Assembly (NCBI RefSeq): GCF_902459465.1
Contig: NC_047065.1
Span: 5,142,309 to 5,206,308, forward strand
DNA length: 64,000 nucleotides
Direction of reading: 5' to 3'
Source of the DNA: Asterias rubens
Lineage: Eukaryota > Echinodermata > Asteroidea > Forcipulatida > Asteriidae
Below are positions 62,301 through 64,000 of this stretch, one piece after another. Both the position numbers and the translations under genes were made by a program. The notes under the pieces were generated by a model. The model did not search any database and was not told the origin of the DNA. It saw only the letters and a program-made list of their open reading frames with translations. How positions within the stretch are numbered: position 1 is the stretch's first letter; every line of letters starts with the position of its first letter.

Positions 62301-63702
62301 AACTCGATAGTAATTTAGTTTACTTTTTGTTAAATCCATCAGGAGTGCTACTTTTTTTTCTTCTTCTCTCTCCTATAGTTGTATGTAGGCCTACATGTTT
62401 TTGTTTTCTTTCCCGTTCTTATTTTCTGTACTTTTTGATCTGTGAAATTAATATATGAAATGAAATGAAAACCTTCTTGTCTAATTTCCAACGAACTCTC
62501 TCAATCTACAGGTTCAATGGATACCCTGTTCAACTGTAAAGACAGCGACGAAGAAACAGTGTGGGAGAAAGAGGTGACTGCTGATGCCATTCAGTTCAAT
62601 GCGACACTGTACATGACCAATGTACGGCCGCAGGGAAGTGGAACCAATCCGGAACCAGCCTATGTTCAGAGCTTCGCTATACTGTACTGGAGGTTGCTCA
62701 GAGTCGCACTTTCACGGTAGAATTTTTGTTTTCCTGCTCTCTTAATGTAAAAAGTGAAAAACAATGTTTTGTCCGCCATACCACTCTTCCAAAGAGCCAT
62801 ATGGCGGACAACTCTTTGTAGAGTGCCATTTGGGTACTTTCAACTCATTTTAGAGTGCAATTTGGGTACTTTCAACTCATTTTAGAGTGCAATTTGGGTA
62901 CTTTCAACTCATTTTAGAGGGAAGTTTGTTCCAATTTCACTAAAAAGGAGTGATACAATGACTTTTCACTCTGAAAAGGGCGAAACTGACGACTCGAACG
63001 AGATTTTCACTCTTTTACATTAAAGGCAGTGGACACTATTGGTAATGGCTCAAAATAATTATCATCATAAAACCTTTCTTGATTACGAGTAATGGGGGGA
63101 AAGGTTGATAGTATAAAACATTGTGAGAAATGGCTCCCTCTGAAGTGCAAATAGTTTTCAAGAAAGAAGTAGTTTTCCTGGAATTTGATTTTGATACCTC
63201 AGATTTAGAAGTTGAGGTCTCGAAATCAACCATCTATAAACGCACACAACTTAGTGTGACAAGGGTGTTTTTTTTCTTTCATTATTATCTCGCAACTTCG
63301 ATGACCGATTGAGCTCAAATTTTCACATGTTTGTTATTTTATGTATATGATGAGATACACCAAGTGAGAAGACTGGTCTTTGACAATTACCAATAGTGTC
63401 CACTGACTTTAAGAGAGTACCTAAAAAAAATTGTTCTCGTAACCCCCCGTATTTCTGTTTCTAGTCCTATTTTGTACAGCGCTTTGATCTTATTTAAAAT
63501 GCCTGGTTTTTTTTTAATTGTGAGAAATATGCTCACTAATTTGTTTTACTGGCTCATCAAGGTTTTTTCTTGTTCCACTTTGTTCTGAATATTAACTATG
63601 CAGATTTCTAGTTAGTTCTACTGAGCGGTTACAGCCAATCTTTGAGTTCGCTATTGTCGAGGCTGTGTATCTAAATGATGATGAGGAATATGGGTTTGAC
63701 AG
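59392..63702 (+). CDS. Secreted protein of unknown function, N-terminal part (5 exons, runs off the window)
   Basis: Exons 59392-59545, 60398-60582, 61254-61392, 62512-62692 and 63604-63702, all with AG/GT boundaries and matching phases. They give 252 complete codons, and the gene continues beyond 64000. Residues 1-22 (MLVTSLCCCLVVLGLATPGA) form a clear signal peptide. The mature part is acidic and soluble-looking, with FDIVDGQVQLDVALED, DEVWILDFQPFQHNN, GTCSNVFTTLPFD, DTLFNCKDSDEETVW and QFNATLYMTNVRP. There are two Asn-x-Ser/Thr sites in the part read (KSN is not one; NAT is) and two cysteines after the signal peptide so far. No family was recognised. The start is favoured by the signal peptide and the upstream TATA-like motif. 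Intron 4 carries an F4 element and an F1 element side by side. Confidence 0.8.
61910..62470. repeat. Probable retroelement-derived stretch in intron 3 of the secreted-protein gene
   Basis: Begins with an AAT tract (61909-61925) and ends with gaaatgaaatgaaaa. T-rich and non-coding, it resembles the 3' end of a retroelement, but no coding remnant supports this. Confidence 0.3.
62742..63023. mobile_element. F4 TTAA-bounded foldback element containing a minisatellite
   Basis: The left end TTAATGTAAAAAGTGAAAA is inverse to the right end ttttcactcttttacattaa. The middle holds three units of a 32-bp repeat (62823-62920, gagtgcaatttgggtacttt...). In intron 4 of the secreted-protein gene; the right TTAA is shared with the next F1 copy. 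Confidence 0.75.
63020..63412 (-). mobile_element. F1 MITE, copy 15
   Basis: ttaaaggcagtggacacta to gtgtccactgactttaa, TTAA at both ends. Inserted directly against the F4 element. Confidence 0.9.
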
Positions 63703-64000
63703 GTAAGTCAGTAAAGTAGTTATCCTTTCTTCCAATATTTTAGATTCAATGAAGGCTTTAAAGGATTTGGGTACTTAATCTGGGGGTTGTTGGTTCATAG
63801 TTCCACTCTAGTATTTGTTGTTTGTTCAACCCATCAAATTTGATGTTGGCAGTAACTCTCACCTCTGTGTCAACACCTAAGAATATCTCATCCTAATCCA
63901 TCTCTGAACCAAAATGTCTTCCCTTACAGGGTTTGGGTCTTTTTTTTTTATAATTTCTTCTCAAAGAGTATTGAAAAATTCTTATATGAAACAATTCCTG

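Overview
This window is animal nuclear DNA: AT-rich, intron-rich and packed with short palindromic DNA transposons, tRNA-derived SINEs and decayed LINEs. The proteins are deuterostome-like and the repeats resemble those I associate with echinoderm genomes. An echinoderm, perhaps a sea star, is my best guess, but no species-level marker is visible. There is no sign of bacterial, organellar or viral coding sequence.

Six protein genes could be reconstructed exon by exon, with reading phases that agree at every junction. They run as alternating divergent and convergent pairs. (1) A DUSP22/DUSP15-type phosphatase, minus strand, 5375 to 207, 7 exons, 203 aa. (2) PRMT7, plus strand, 9378 to 20627, 11 coding exons, 686 aa. 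(3) Mevalonate diphosphate decarboxylase MVD, minus strand, 33586 to 24212, 9 exons, 398 aa. (4) CCDC102A-like coiled-coil protein, plus strand, 42250 to 49274, 7 coding exons, 601 aa. (5) RABIF/MSS4, minus strand, 57657 to 56608, 2 exons, 155 aa. (6) A secreted protein of unknown function, plus strand from 59392, 5 exons seen, running off the right edge. The genes are unrelated housekeeping or signalling genes and do not form a pathway or operon.

The rest is mostly mobile DNA. The commonest repeat is a ~390 bp non-coding element flanked by TTAA, with TTAAAGGCAGTGG at one end and its inverse at the other. Fifteen copies are listed (F1). A second family (F2) has different ends but a related inner core; a third (F3) is an almost complete palindrome starting TTAAAGGAAC; a fourth (F4) is also TTAA-bounded. 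TTAA target sites and TTAAAGG ends point to the Kolobok/T2 class of MITEs, or less likely piggyBac (inference). Other foldback elements, tRNA-derived SINEs, 5'-truncated LINE 3' ends and several minisatellites fill the introns and intergenic gaps.

I found no convincing new multi-gene system. The most interesting items are the modular TTAA element families (paired copies sharing one TTAA, a duplicated locus whose two element copies lie in opposite orientation), the duplicated C-terminal exon of the phosphatase, the uORF-loaded leader of the CCDC102A-like gene, and the unrecognised secreted protein at the right edge.
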